Assembly: GCA_025765595.1 (NCBI GenBank)
Contig: JAIVFH010000092.1
Span: 62,001 to 126,000 of the forward strand
From: Obelidium mucronatum
Lineage: Eukaryota; Chytridiomycota; Chytridiomycetes; Chytridiales; Chytriomycetaceae
Direction of reading: 5' to 3'
Length of the DNA: 64,000 nucleotides
In this document: in pieces, positions 36,007 through 47,586 of the stretch
How positions within the stretch are numbered: position 1 is the stretch's first letter
How the letters are laid out: each line of letters opens with the position of its first letter
Position numbers and translations under genes: made by a program
Notes under the pieces: generated by a model
What the model was told of the DNA's origin: nothing
What the model saw: the letters and a program-made list of their open reading frames with translations, nothing else
Database searches by the model: none

Positions 36007-38464
36007 CTACCGCTTTTGTTGACGAGATTTACTTGTGTTGTTGTTGCAACTGGTACAATTGAAGGAGAAATCAATCCAGCCGAGCCAACTTGAAGACTGA
36101 AAGTTGGAGAATACCAGTAGATTAAGCTTGTTGGTATCTTTATAACCCGCCTTAACGCAATAGTTTGATCCGGCGGAGAGATTCGGGATGGTTGCCCCAG
36201 CCTGGAGATGTGACACGAGAATTCGTTGGGAGGGCGTCAACGTTCCATTGACGGCTGTTTGAACTATATTGTTGGGATCAGTACAGTTTGCGATTTCAAA
36301 TGAAAGCGTGGATTTTAAAAATTCGTCAGTCGGGTTTCCTGTAATGGACCAAAGGATTGGCTGATATTGGCCGAACAGTGGTAAGTTTTGCACCCAAAAC
36401 TCAACTTTTATAAACTTACCAAAACCCCACCAATTGGAAACACAGATCCCTGAGCAGGCGAAATAATGCTTAAAGTTGCTCCTGTAAGCTGTAAACCCTG
36501 GTTTCTCAATCACTGGAGGACCAATCACAATTTGACTTCCCCTCGAAGTTGTAACAGTGGCACCAGAGGTTGGAGTTGTAATGGAAGCCCCAGGACTCTT
36601 TGTAGCCGTGGTAAACGATGGCAAAGCCTCAATGATTCCAGGTGGTGGAGCTGTTGGTTTCGGTCCTTGAACACAATAGGGTTGAATCACATCGCCCTTT
36701 TTGAAATAAACGCAAGAGTAATCTTGGAAAGGATTTCCTTTTCCAGGACAAGAACCGACAAGCGCAACAAGGCCTCTAAAGCAACCCACAATCGTGTTGA
36801 GGTTGTTGATAAAGTCATAGCTGCAGGCATAAATCCCTTCCTGGTTCGGATTACACGCATCGCCGGGATTAATCGAGATCGATGGAGTATAGGATGGAAT
36901 AGAAAGAGCAGTTCTCGTAGCTGTACTTTCCACTGTTGTTGTTTGCGTGGCTGGACCAAGGCCAGGAGGGCCTGTTGGTTTCGATCCAGCAACACAGTAC
37001 GGCATCATGTAGGCGCTGTCCGGTTTCTTGAAATAGGCACATCCATAATCCGAGGAAGAGGGATTACTAGTTTTTCCAGGGCATGAATCAATCAAAGTGA
37101 CGATTCCGTTTAAGCACGCGACGATGGTGTTCAAGTTCTGGACATAGTCGAAACCGCAAGCATAGACTCCCAGGTAAGAGCAAGGCTCCCCCAATTTCGT
37201 AGATATTAGTGGAACGTAAGAAGGACGAGCCGGAATCGTAGTCGCGGCAGGAGTTGTTGATGGGGTGCTGTTGGGGGGGCGAGAGATGCCAGGTGGTGCC
37301 GCTGTCGGTTTTGCGCCTGTGACACAATAGGGCATCTTGTAAGCACTATTAGTTTGATCGAAATAGGCGCACTTGAAATCCGGAGCTTTACAGGCCCCGA
37401 TGAAGGTCACAACTCCATTAAAACATGCCACAATAGTGTTCAAGTCAGCTTCAAAATCGTATCCACATGCATATACGCCGTGCAATTTGCAAGTTTCTCC
37501 TGGAGAAGATGAAATCGGAGCGACATAGGCAGCTTCAGCGACCTGAACTGGAGCGGATGTCAATGGTATAGCAGAAGTTGGAGCTGCTGCTGCAGATTCG
37601 ACATATCCAGCCGGAGGACCTGTTGGTTTCGGTCCTGCGACACAATACGGCATCTTGTATTGACTGTTGGATTGATCAAAGTACGCGCAACTGTAATCCA
37701 TGGATTGACTTCCGATGCCAGGACATCTTCCAATAAGCGTTACAACTGAGTTTATACAAGAAACAATCGTATTGAGATTCAATGATGCGTCGTAACTGCA
37801 TGCGTAAACTCCATGGTTTTGACACGCGTCTCCCACTGTTGTTGAAATCCTAACCAGTTTTCATACGTAAATGGGCAAGGCAAAAAATCAGATAATTAAT
37901 AGTAGACTTACGGAGGCTTGTATTGAGAAGAAGCTGGAATCGGTAGGGGATGCGTTGGCACATTTGTCTGCATGTTGGTGGCAGTCACAGTGTAAGTTGG
38001 ATCGATAAGGGACACTGGAGGAACATATAAAGGAGTCGGAGCCGATGTGCTTGTGTTTGCAATTCTCTGAAACCAATCGGGCGGCCCAGTTGGTTTCTAA
38101 ACCTCAAGTTGAATAAACGGAATAGCCCAGTACAATGAAAAAAGAGCTCAACTGGTCCGTTGACGCAATATGGCATTTTATACGGACTATTTGCTTGATC
38201 GTAGTACTCGCATCCGTAATCGGGGAATTTGCTTCCAATTCCTGGGCAATGATCAATCTCCTGAACGCGACCATTGAAGCAAGCGACAATCGTATACAAG
38301 TTGACTGCCAGATCGAAGCTGCAAGCATATGTTTTTTCAATGTTGCAAGAGTCTCCCGGATTAGAGAGAAGCCTTAACGATGCCAGTCAGAATGTAATTG
38401 ATCACCTCAAGCATATTCCAACTTACGGCGGGACGTAAGCTGCGGAGACCTGAATTCCAGCCAT
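36007..38464 (-). CDS. Cell-surface protein with five CBM19-like cysteine modules
   Basis: After a hydrophobic leader ending MAGIQVSAAYVPP come five copies of a module of about 60 residues. Its pattern is GD-x-C, then YAC-x-YD, LNTIV-x-C-x-NG, a C-P-G, a D-Y-x-C-x-Y, and MPYCV-x-GPKPTGPP. Pro/Ser/Thr-rich linkers separate the copies. Spacing of the six cysteines resembles CBM19 chitin-binding modules of fungal chitinases; that link is inference. The C-terminal 170 residues form a different domain with its own cysteines (NYCVKAGY; FNCTSC). The main exon (37836-36007) is one clean frame of 609 residues; repeat 1 is on earlier exons. No hydrophobic tail or GPI signal is obvious. The true first exon may lie upstream of 38464. 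Confidence 0.65.
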
Positions 38465-38707
38465 ACAAACCAACGGTAGGAATAGAAAACTTAATGTCTT
38501 TGGAATCGGAAAAGAATGCGGATTCTGGACGCGTTTTTTTGTTCCTGATTGGCACAAGTTTATTCCTGACCCAACTAAAAAAACAACTGTAAAACCAAAC
38601 CTTAAGCTGGAAGACACGAGATTCCTTTTTTTTTTTTTTAGAAATCATGCAACAAATGATTTTATCAAAATTCAATTTTTGGAAGACGGGCTCTATTTCT
38701 TTCTCCT

Positions 38708-40327
38708 TCAACTTGAGTCTCTAACAACTCGTTCACTCAGCCACCGATCTCTCCACTTCCTTTCCGCAATATCTCGCATCAAATTTTGCTCACGCTCTGA
38801 GTTTTGAATTCGGGGAAGCACAAACGAATTGACTAAAGCTGTGGAAGAGGCTGTGGATGAACCGTCGGATTTTGCTCCTCCCCCACCATCACCTCCAACA
38901 ACCAAAGAATCCAAACTGGAGTGCGAATGCGAAGGAGAATGAGCCGGAAGAATCACATGTTGCTTTTTTGTTGCTGAATGGTCAGACTTGTCATCGCTTA
39001 GCGGCGGGGATATCCTCTTGTTCCAGATTTCGAACTTGCCACGGATTTTGCTGGACTACTTCCAGCATCGACGGGTTCGACTGCATTTGTGGACGATAAC
39101 AGGGGTGGGGTATATCGTTTTGGTGGGCCACGTAACGATCTTTTGCTGCTCGCAACAGATTGGGATGGAGATGAGCTTTCAAGAATCGGAGGTGTCTTCC
39201 TTTTTGGGTCCGTTATAGAAGGCGGTGTATCTGCGGCTTGCGCAGTTGCTGATAGCTCGGCATTCAAGTTTAGTTGGTCTCGCGTTGTTGCTGGTGACGG
39301 CGGTGCGTTGATTTTTGGGGGTGGCCACTTGTTTTTGTGGAAAAAGACTCGACAAGATATCAACAAGACCAAGACGACAAACAATATAGAGACTCCGATA
39401 GCAATTGCAATAACATTACTATTGGTTGAACCGTTGTTATCGTTATTGTTCAGCGGGCGCTGAAGTTGTGGTTTTTGAGATGGTGGGTATAAAGTTGGGG
39501 CTGAATGTTCTGGTTGATGATGACGTTTGCGTTGATGACGAAGTTAGAGTACGACGAAGATGTTTGACTTGATGATGAAGTTTGAGACTGATGTTGATGT
39601 TTGAGTTGATGTGTTGGATGTTGAAGTAAGGAATTGTTCGTCATTGAGGTCACATGAATTGGTAGTCAAATCACTCGAACTTGATGAAAATGAACTCAAT
39701 GTATTGCGTGTGGGAGATGAATCAAGCAATGATGAAGTAACAGAGGGACTAGACGGTGGTATATCAGATTCTGATGACACGGTCGCAGATGCAATGGGTG
39801 ACGGAGGAGCTGTGGGTGCCGATGTTGATGGTTCTACACTACTTTTGGAGCTTATTATGCTTTCAATCACACTCGTCGGAACTAGGAAACCAGGAGGAGG
39901 TCCAGTGGGTTTCTACGTCACGTCTCAGTCTTCTTGTGCATTTTAAAAGAATCGCGATAATTACCGGTCCTGGCGTACAATAAGGTATCATAAAAGGGCT
40001 TGAGGTAGTCACATATGTGCATGCGTAGTCTCCAAAGGTACGCCCAGTTCCATAGCATTCATCAATCAGTTGGATAACTCCACCAAAGCAGGCGACAATT
40101 GTATTTAGATTCAGCACAAAGTCATATCCACACGCGTAGGCACCCTGGAATTCGGCAGCGCACGAGTCGCCGACATGAGGGTGATATTCTGCAAGGTTGA
40201 TGTTGAAAAAAAAGTGGCCATTCCATATTGATCATTGATAGTAAAAACATCCTTACGGTGGTGTGTATGGTTGCGCGATACATTGTATTGATATCAGCAG
40301 AGCCCATAGAATCTTGAGTATTAGCAT
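38708..40327 (-). CDS. Single-span surface protein with one CBM19-like module
   Basis: It begins MLILKILWALLISIQCIA, a signal peptide, then an intron (GTAAGG...TTGCAG) and one cysteine module (CAAEFQGAYACGYDF, LNTIVACFGG, MIPYCTPGP) of the same type as its neighbour. A Ser/Thr-rich stalk of about 150 residues follows, then a transmembrane helix (VIAIAIGVSILFVVLVLLI) and a basic, Ser/Pro-rich cytoplasmic tail with two repeats around PPLLSS/YPPLSD. It looks like a wall sensor: binding module, glycosylated stalk, membrane span, tail. That role is inference. The stalk passes through several frames (+1 steps between 39,440 and 39,600) and there is one -1/+2 step in a C run near 39,010. Confidence 0.6.
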
Positions 40328-40674
40328 GTTGGTGAATGTGAATTGTGTTGCTTCCAGAAGCTATTTTTACGATTCGACTCTGCATGATTGGTTGAGGATT
40401 AATGCTTTGCAGCAAAACGCTAAACATTGCCCGAATACCAAATGGCATTGATGTCTTCAAGATTACGTTGAATCGAAGCTGGCGGGATCTCTGCGAAGGC
40501 GTTCAAGACCCCACAGCATTGTTTTGCATTCGAAGCCCGTACAGTGATTCATCAGAACCGAACCGCTCTCGAGACGCAGCCGATTGAATCCACGCCTTGC
40601 TGACGATGCTCGTGTAGTGTTTGTTGACTTTGTTCACACATTTTATTGAACACTTCAGTCCTCAAAAATCAAAC

Positions 40675-41532
40675 ATGGTTCGTCTCGCCACGGCCCATCA
40701 CCATCCATCGAAGCACTCGCAGCCATCGCAAACTGTTGAATCGACGCAGGAAGAAACTATGGACGAATATTGACACTGCGTCTAAGGCCCGGCGATGGAT
40801 TTGGAGCCATGTCTTTCGAAGGACATGCGATGTCGCTTGGAACTAAAACAAACACTGGCGATGGACACTCGGGATGCCGCCAATTTGCGTATTAATGCTG
40901 AAAGAGCGAAAGTCCCTGGTCGATTTGAATGTGTTTGAATGGCTGGATTGCTGGAATGTCGATACGAGGAAGAAGACTTGCCATCAATCAACTCCAAATC
41001 AACTCTCAATAGCACGGAAGGCTAACGATCAAATTCACAATTCAGGTCTACAGCCGTTTCGTTGAAGTTGGCCGTGTCGTTCTTGTGAACTACGGACCAG
41101 ATGCTGGAAAGATTGCCGTCATTGTCGACATTGTTGACCACTCCAGAGTATGTGTTTGCATGTGCAAGAGTCTCTCAGCCAGTATTCTTAAATTAAAAAC
41201 TATGCGGAAACTAGGTCCTCGTTGACGGACCAACCACTGGAGTTGCCCGTCAAGTCCTCAGCTACAAGCGTTTCTCCTTGACCGACATTGTTGTCAAGGT
41301 CCCACGCACTGCTGGAACCCACGCTGCCAAGAAGGCTCTTGAAAAGGCTGATGTTGAGGGACTCTGGGCAAAGACCTCCTGGGCAAAGAAGTTGGCTGTC
41401 CGCAAGGTCAGACAAAACCTGACTGACTTTGACAGATTCAAGTTGATGATCGCCAAGAAGCAAAAGAGAGCCATCATTGGAAAGCAATTCGCTAAGCTCC
41501 GCAAGGCTGCTTTGAAGGCTGGCCAGCTCTAA
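40675..41532 (+). CDS. RPL14: 60S ribosomal protein eL14 (RPL14)
   Basis: As in uL18, the first exon is the ATG alone (40675-40677). Intron 1 is long, 40678-41045 (GTTCGT...TTCAG), and exon 2 begins [23 protein letters not shown] second intron (GTATGT...AACTAG) separates VDHSR from [10 protein letters not shown]. The remainder ([30 protein letters not shown], a basic C-terminus) is typical eL14, with the stop ending at 41532. No frame step. I looked in the 368-bp intron for a C/D-box snoRNA and saw no convincing C and D box pair. The 347 bp between this gene and the surface-protein gene (40328-40674) is divergent promoter DNA. Confidence 0.93.
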
Positions 41533-41660
41533 GCATTCTTTTTTCTTGATGCCGTGTCTTGTTTGATAATGTTGAAGGAGGGTTGAACCGGTTGATCTTA
41601 TAAACCAAAAACCATTAAAGCTTTGTTGACATGTCTTTGTGTAATTATTTTTTTTTTAAT

Positions 41661-43377
41661 CTAAACAATATGCACCCATCTGAAACCCAGACTTCAGATG
41701 AAATCTGGAGTCTTACAACCCATGTACCGCAAGAGATGATCACTGCCATCTTCAGTTGGATCCACCCAGGGGACGTAAAGAAGTTCCGATCCCTCTGCCG
41801 CATGATTGATCAACTCCTAGCGAACCTTTCTTCCACAACCTGAATGTCAGAAACTTCTATCGAAGATTAAATCCCACTGAAGACGTTGTTGGTATTCGAT
41901 ACTCTGTCTTCCCTTATCTGGAAAAGGTGTCGACTTCTTGGGAGATTGTAGACTATGGCTCCAGTGGAAAACTCACATTTCGAAGTGACGTTGTTGGGAT
42001 CATGCCAGCGGCTTCTCGCATGGCTGAAAGGCTTAAATTGCCCATCGATCTCAACAGGCTGAATCCAAGAACTTTGTTGCGTTACCGTCAAGGACAAATC
42101 CACAGGATGAATGACAAGGACGTGAACCGCAAAGGCCCGCATCCCTTCGATCCTGCGACAGAAGTGCTTATTTTCTGGTCACATCAAGACAAAGAACGCC
42201 CATTACAAGAAACTGTCACCGTGTTTGTTCCAGCCTACCGAGAACTTGGACAATCCGGGTGTCGCCGAGCATCAGTGAGAGCCAAGATTCCGTACACAAT
42301 GTTCCCATGCGACACTTATTCATGGCATATCTGGAGAGATGTTTATGATCGAGAGGATTCCAGAATCGACATCAAGAATCTCCTTGAAATGTTGCAAGAT
42401 TTCATGGTGGAATATTCTCTCGGTGAACCTTGTTATCCGACGTATGCCTGTGGATCCAAACCGATCCATGATACTGCCATTAGTCTCTTCAAGTACACGT
42501 CTTCTGGATCCTTGATTCCATTCGATCCAGCAACAGAACGCCTTCATTTGACACCCGTTGGTTTCAACGAAACGCCTTCACCAGAACAGCCAAATTCAGT
42601 GGGACGAGTTGTTTCAAACAGGGATGGATGCGATGCAGGAACAGCAATGGTCTGTTGCCATTCAAACATTTAGAGACTTGGTTACAGCAAAGCTTGATTT
42701 TTATGGCTTCAAGGATCCACGGGCCTACGAAAACCATGTAGACCTTGCCAAAGTTTACCTGGCACAAAAGCGGTACCGTGAAGCTTCTGGGGCTCTATGC
42801 GTCTACTTTGAAAACGGGCCTCAAGGAGGAGTTGGTGCAGAACCCGTTTTCGAAAAGGCAGCGAAAATCATGCAGTCCCTTGCTGAATTTGGAAACTGTG
42901 ATGGAATCAAGACGTATGACTTGGTTCCCTCTGAGCACAATCTGAAACTTAAAACCGAGTTACGACCCATCTACTTCAAAACTGGATTATTCTGTGGGCG
43001 GATTGCAGGTCCCTGTTTCACGTGAAACTGATGAGGATATTGGCTTGGACACAGTCAATTCTCTCCATGTTACGGGGCAATACCTCTACGATCAAGGGCG
43101 GTATCAAGAGGCTTGGACAAAGTTCAAAGCTTCTTACGACCGCCGTGCCGTGTTCTTTCCAACTCAGGGCGCAGAGCTTCAAGAGACAAAAGATATGCTC
43201 CGTGCAACTAAATGGGAATGCTGCAAGGGCTATGCTGCAATGCAGCAATGGAGTCAGGCTCTGGAACTTGGAACTGAGTACTATGATGAATGTGTTCAAG
43301 AGTTTGGCTCACATGGAGAAAAGACTGTCGAAGCGTCGGAATTCTTGAGAAGATGTAGAGAGGAGTTAGAAACATGA
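41661..43377 (+). pseudogene. F-box/TPR protein, copy 1, broken by frame steps
   Basis: The frame starts MHPSETQTSDEIW and gives an F-box-like helix set (PQEMITAIFSWIHPGDVKKFRSLCRMIDQLL). One base is missing near 41,820 relative to copy 2 (CCTAGCG against CCTGAGCG). The middle reads LNPTEDVVGIRYSVFP and on, with +1 steps near 42,590 and 42,997. The last third is TPR-like (VDLAKVYLAQKRYREASGAL; SLHVTGQYLYDQGRYQEAW) and ends at 43377, about 45 residues longer than copy 2. F-box proteins are substrate adaptors for SCF ubiquitin ligases. With three disruptions it may be a decaying duplicate. Sequence error is the alternative, because other genes here show the same +1 steps. Confidence 0.6.
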
Positions 43378-43636
43378 ATGATAATATTCCAACCGTCTTA
43401 AAGAAAAATCGGTAACCGGATATTAAATAAAATACAGCATACATAGCACGTATTTATGAAAATATAATAATAACTATCGCTGTAAAACACGTTTTTGAGT
43501 GACAACTTTTTCAAGTACCCATCCCCTTTACATCTAGCAGCCCCGGTATGAAGAGAAACAATGCATTTTATGGCGTCTGATCAAATGTCTTTCAGGAGCG
43601 AATGTCATCTAAAGCACTGGACTGTGTAGATACACA

Positions 43637-45194
43637 ATGGAGTTACTGAAACGTACCCCAAGAGATGATCGCAGCCATCTTCAGTTGGATCCATCCAGGG
43701 GACGTAAAAAAGTTCCGATCCCTCTGCCGCATGATCAATCAACTCCTGAGCGAACCGTTCTTCCACAACCTGAATGTGCAAAACTTCTATCGAAGATTAA
43801 ACCCCACTGAGGACGTTGTCGGGATTCGATACTCTGTCTTCCCTCATCTGGAAAAGGTGTCGACTACTTGGGAGATTGTAGACTATGGCCCTTATCGTCC
43901 TACTGGAAAGCTCTCGTTTCAACAAAGTCATGTAATTGGGATTATACCAGTCGCGCTCCGAATCGCCAAACGGCTGAAACTGCCCACCAAAAATATCAAT
44001 GCAAGGAGTTTAATGCGTATGCGCCAAGGACAAATCCACAAGATGAGCGATAAGGACGTGAACCAAAAACTCCTGCCAAATTTCAATCATGCTACTGAAG
44101 TGCTCGTTTTCTGGCCTCCCCAAGAGAAACACCGTCCAGAAACAGTAACCGCGTTTGTTCCAGCCTATCAACCTCTTCCTAATCCCCGCGCTTGTGACAT
44201 GTACAGTCTTGATTTGCTCCCAACGCAAGTTATAATTTCGTATACCGTGTCCCCTTGCACCAAGAAGTTCCGGTACATTTGGAAACATGCACTTGGCCGA
44301 ACGGGTTTCAATGTCAAAGTCAACGCGGACAATCTGCTTGATCTGGCGCTTTCTCTGTTGGACAAGCATTCCTTGACAAACATGATAATCCGACGCATGC
44401 CCTTGGATCAGAGCGACCCGGAAACAGCTGCCAGCATATTCAAGATTGATTCGAATCGACACTCGACTCCATTTGATCCTGCAACAGAAAGTTTTTACTT
44501 GATACCAGTTGGTTTCGATGAAATGCCTTCACCCGCGATTCAAACTCAGTGGGACTTGTTGCATCAAAAGGGAGAAGAAGCGGCGCGTAACAGTCAATGG
44601 TCAGCTGCCATCAATGCTTTCAGAGACCTGGTCTTGGCAAAGCGAGATATTTACGGCATCAAAGATCCTCGCACGTTTGAAAGCTATGTGGACATTGCCG
44701 CTGTCTATCTCGCACAACAAAAGTACCGTGAAGCCTCTGAAATGCTATGCGACTACTTTAGAAACGGTCCTCAAGGCGGGAACAGAGCCGGTTCAGAACT
44801 CGTTTTCGAAAAGGCAGCAAACGTTATGCAATCGCTAGCAGAGTTTGGAGATTGTGATGGATTGAAGAGTTTCCAGGTGGTTCAATCCGAACATAATCTG
44901 GAAAAGCTGACAAACCAGTTGCGACCTGTTTACTTTAAAACTGGATTATTCTGTGGAGTTAGTGCCGTTACTGTTTTTCGAGAAAGGAAAACAGATATAA
45001 CGTTGGACTCAGTCAACTCTCTCCATGCTTCTGGAAAATACCTATATGATCAAGGGCGTTATAAAGAAGCGTTGAGAAAGTTCAAATTGGCGAGAGACTT
45101 TCGCCGATTGCGCTTTCCAGCCCAAGAAGATGAGCTTGAAGCGACAACTGCTATGATTCAAGCAATTTATGAACAATTTGGAGAATTGGATTAG
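43637..45194 (+). CDS. F-box/TPR protein, copy 2
   Basis: This tandem paralogue of the preceding gene reads as one frame of about 510 residues from MIAAIFSWIHPGDVKKFRSL to 45194. A start at 43637 (MELLK) would join it through one extra base near 43,652. The N-terminal F-box-like segment is followed by a central region of no known fold and then TPR-like helices (QTQWDLLHQKGEEAARNSQW; AVYLAQQKYREASEML; YLYDQGRYKEALRKF). It could recruit a substrate to an SCF ligase. The targets cannot be read from sequence. The two copies share about two thirds of residues by eye. Confidence 0.65.
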
Positions 45195-45721
45195 AGTGCA
45201 TTAGTGTGCAAAAAACGCGCCATATAAAAAGAACATTTTTTAATTATGAAGATAAACCAATCTTGCAAGATCTAAAATCCAGGAACAAATCTGGATTCTG
45301 AAAGTTCCATCGCACTTCACAACCAGCATAAAGCCATACTGAATGCTCTGTGTGGCGGGTTTATTGGCAGGGTGCAATTTGTGAGATTATAATAAAATGT
45401 TGGTTTTTTTTTTTTAGCTTGGCAAGACGATGCGATGCAACCAAAAAGTAATAGTGAAAGAAAAGGGCAGGTGTCAAGTTATGGGGTATCAGGGGACGTG
45501 GTTGATCGTATGACCCACAAATGTCACTGTGCCGATACATCAAACGGCCTGTTTTCTTGGAAATGTATTTGAATAAGTTTGACTGACTTTGTAAAAGAAA
45601 CCTCTCCACAAAAAAAAGGTGCTAAATATTAAGAAATACGTTTAATTGTTTATTGGAATGCATTATCACCATTCCGAATAAATATTAAGAAGTTGCATGG
45701 GTTTTTTTTTTGGCACGTTTC
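45195..45721. other. Intergenic stretch, nothing assigned
   Basis: AT-rich DNA between the convergent F-box/TPR and thiolase-like genes. A minus-strand frame of 82 codons (45609-45361) starts at GTG and matches nothing I know. T and A runs and AATAAA-like signals suggest 3' ends. Confidence 0.4.
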
Positions 45722-47142
45722 TCAGTATCGCCCATTCCCAAGAATTGCGACTGCCGAGTGTGAAAAGATGCCTCCGTTTCCGTACACCAAAGCTCTCCGT
45801 GCATTCTGCACCTGGCGTGATCCAGCGGTATTTGAAAGTTGATGGAATGCTTCAATAATGTTGTACATTGCAGGAACTTCCCATGGTGCGCCAAAAGCCT
45901 GCATATTGAGTTGTGCAGATAGATGTATGGGTTACTTTTTTTTTTTTTTTTTTTTTGTTTCATGCAGAAAAGTTCAAGTGGTATATACCTGAAGTCCACC
46001 GTGGGTGTTGATTGGGAATACTTGTTGTGGCAAGAAATTGGGATTTTGAGCTAACCGGTACTGAATCTCATTGTACTTGTGTTCAATGTAAAGGCCACCC
46101 TGGCCCTTTCCACATAAACCAACTGCCTCCACGGCACGTATAAGACAAATAGGGAAGCAATCATACAGCCCGAAAAAGTCAATATCATTGACTCCGACCT
46201 GCGCCTCGTTGTACGCCTGTTCAGCGGCTTGTTCGCAAGAAAACATTTCTTCGCTGATTCGAGAAGGGATGGGTGGGTACAGAGGACCACTGGCTTCGCC
46301 TCCTCCAACCACTACAACACCGTGTTTTTGTGGAATTCCCATTTTCTCCATGAATTGATTTGACGCAATCAAAAGTGCAGCACCTCCATCGGCTCTTCTG
46401 GCGCATTCTAGGACGGACGTGACGGGTGCGACGTGGCGAGAGTTTAGCACTTCTGCGATGGTTCGTGGTTTACGCGTCAAGGCATCTGGATGTCTTGAAG
46501 CCATCTTAAAAGCTACCGCGTTATAACTAAAAATGGCATCAAGAAAAGAGGAACAGTATAAAAACATACAATCGACATTAACGCACTGCATGCCGCCAGT
46601 TGGTTCCTCGTGACTCCAAACTTTTCCATCTGGTACCTCGCGACGCGATCGTACCCGTTTGGAATCACGGGCGACGGAATCTGCTCGTAGTCAGGATCGC
46701 GGTCCTCGGGGTCCTCGGGGCCGGCGCACGTGGCGTCGGCGCGGCGCAGAAACTCCTTCGAGTCCAGGTTTTTCACGGCGTCGCCGGCCACGACGGCGAC
46801 CAGGCCGTGGGGGCCCTCGGCAGCCATGCGCGCAGCCGACAGCAGCGCGGAGACTGGGCCCGCGCCGCCCGTGTCGATGGTGCGGCACGCGACGCGCGGC
46901 GCCGGCAGCAGCTTAGTCAGCGTCGCCACGTGGTGCGCCTCCATGAAGCGCGGCGCCGCGAGGCTCGGCACGGCGATCAGCCCCGTCACGTCGCCCAGCG
47001 TCAGCGGCCCGCGCGCCGGCACTGACGCAAGTGCGGCGCCGAGCGCTAGCCGGACCAGCGCCGCGGGCGTCTGCGCGGGCGCCGAGTTGAGCGGCGTCAT
47101 TGCAACGCCGACAAGGCGGCTCAGGTGGCGGCTGCTTGGCAT
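45722..47142 (-). CDS. Thiolase-like protein of the SCP2/acetyl-CoA acetyltransferase group, catalytic cysteines not visible
   Basis: It begins MPSSRHLSRLVGVAMTP. The thiolase frame shows ALLSAARMAAEGPHG, RYQMEKFGVTR, ACSALMS, then after an intron MASRHPDALTRKPRTIAEVL, DGGAALLIAS, DIDFFGLYDCFPI, NTHGGLQ and, in the last exon, YGNGGIFSHSAVAILG. The NxHGG histidine motif is present. The usual nucleophile position (CxSG) reads TIDTGGAG, and the C-terminal CxGG reads YGNGG. The enzyme may therefore be a non-canonical thiolase-like protein rather than a working acetyltransferase. The 5' exon (47,142 to about 46,620) is strikingly GC-rich, switching to ordinary composition in the same gene. One junction (46,560-46,510) does not keep frame with its best splice sites. 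Confidence 0.65.
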
Positions 47143-47369
47143 TTCTTGTCTTGTTTTCTTTATTCCGTGATTCTCCGAGATGAACGGTTTTGAACAGGCT
47201 TGAAGCAAGTCCGCTGTAATTTGATGAGAGGAGGTAGAACGATGAGATTCAAGGTTGCAGAGGTGAAAATATAGATTCAGTGAAAGAACCAACAGAAAGC
47301 AGTAATACATTTAAGCTAATGGCTGTTTATTTAGATTTATCGAACAGACAGTCTCCTGTTGTTGTTTTT

Positions 47370-47586
47370 TTAAAGACATTCTCCAGCGTCTTCAGCGGGA
47401 GTTTCAATCTCTGGGTCGCAGGCACCTGGGTCAACGTCTTGGAAGCACTTGAATTCTTGTGACTTAATTTTTTTTTTTGATGGGAAAATTGTGAATTTGT
47501 TTAGAATGGAGGTTTTAGAGAAGAGAGAGAAAACAATTGCTTGTGTGAGTTTGGATGAATGCGGTTTATACCTTGATTTCGCTCAT
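47370..47586 (-). CDS. Tiny acidic peptide gene 1
   Basis: A two-exon gene for about 35 residues. Exon 1 is 15 nt (47586-47572, MSEIK), followed by a 109-bp intron with GTATAA donor and TTAAG acceptor. Exon 2 starts SQEFKCFQDVDPGACDPE and ends DAGECL before TAA at 47370-47372. The peptide is rich in Asp, Glu and Pro, has three cysteines and no signal peptide or membrane span, so it should be cytosolic. Two downstream neighbours share the exon plan, the FKCFQD or VDP block, the Glu-Thr-Pro stretch and the GECL end. I know no described family; function is unknown. Support is the conserved splice sites, ends and promoter across three copies. Confidence 0.6.

Noticed and set aside
40678..41045. 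Possible snoRNA in the long first intron of eL14
   Set aside because: GATG and CTGA fragments occur, but no proper C/D pair with a terminal stem and no H/ACA fold could be made out.
45361..45609. 82-codon minus-strand frame between the F-box/TPR and thiolase-like genes
   Set aside because: It has a GTG start, no family match and no paralogue, and lies in A/T-run DNA.
46600..47170. Overlapping long frames on the plus strand of the thiolase 5' exon
   Set aside because: GC-rich coding DNA gives open antisense frames; the thiolase frame explains the region.
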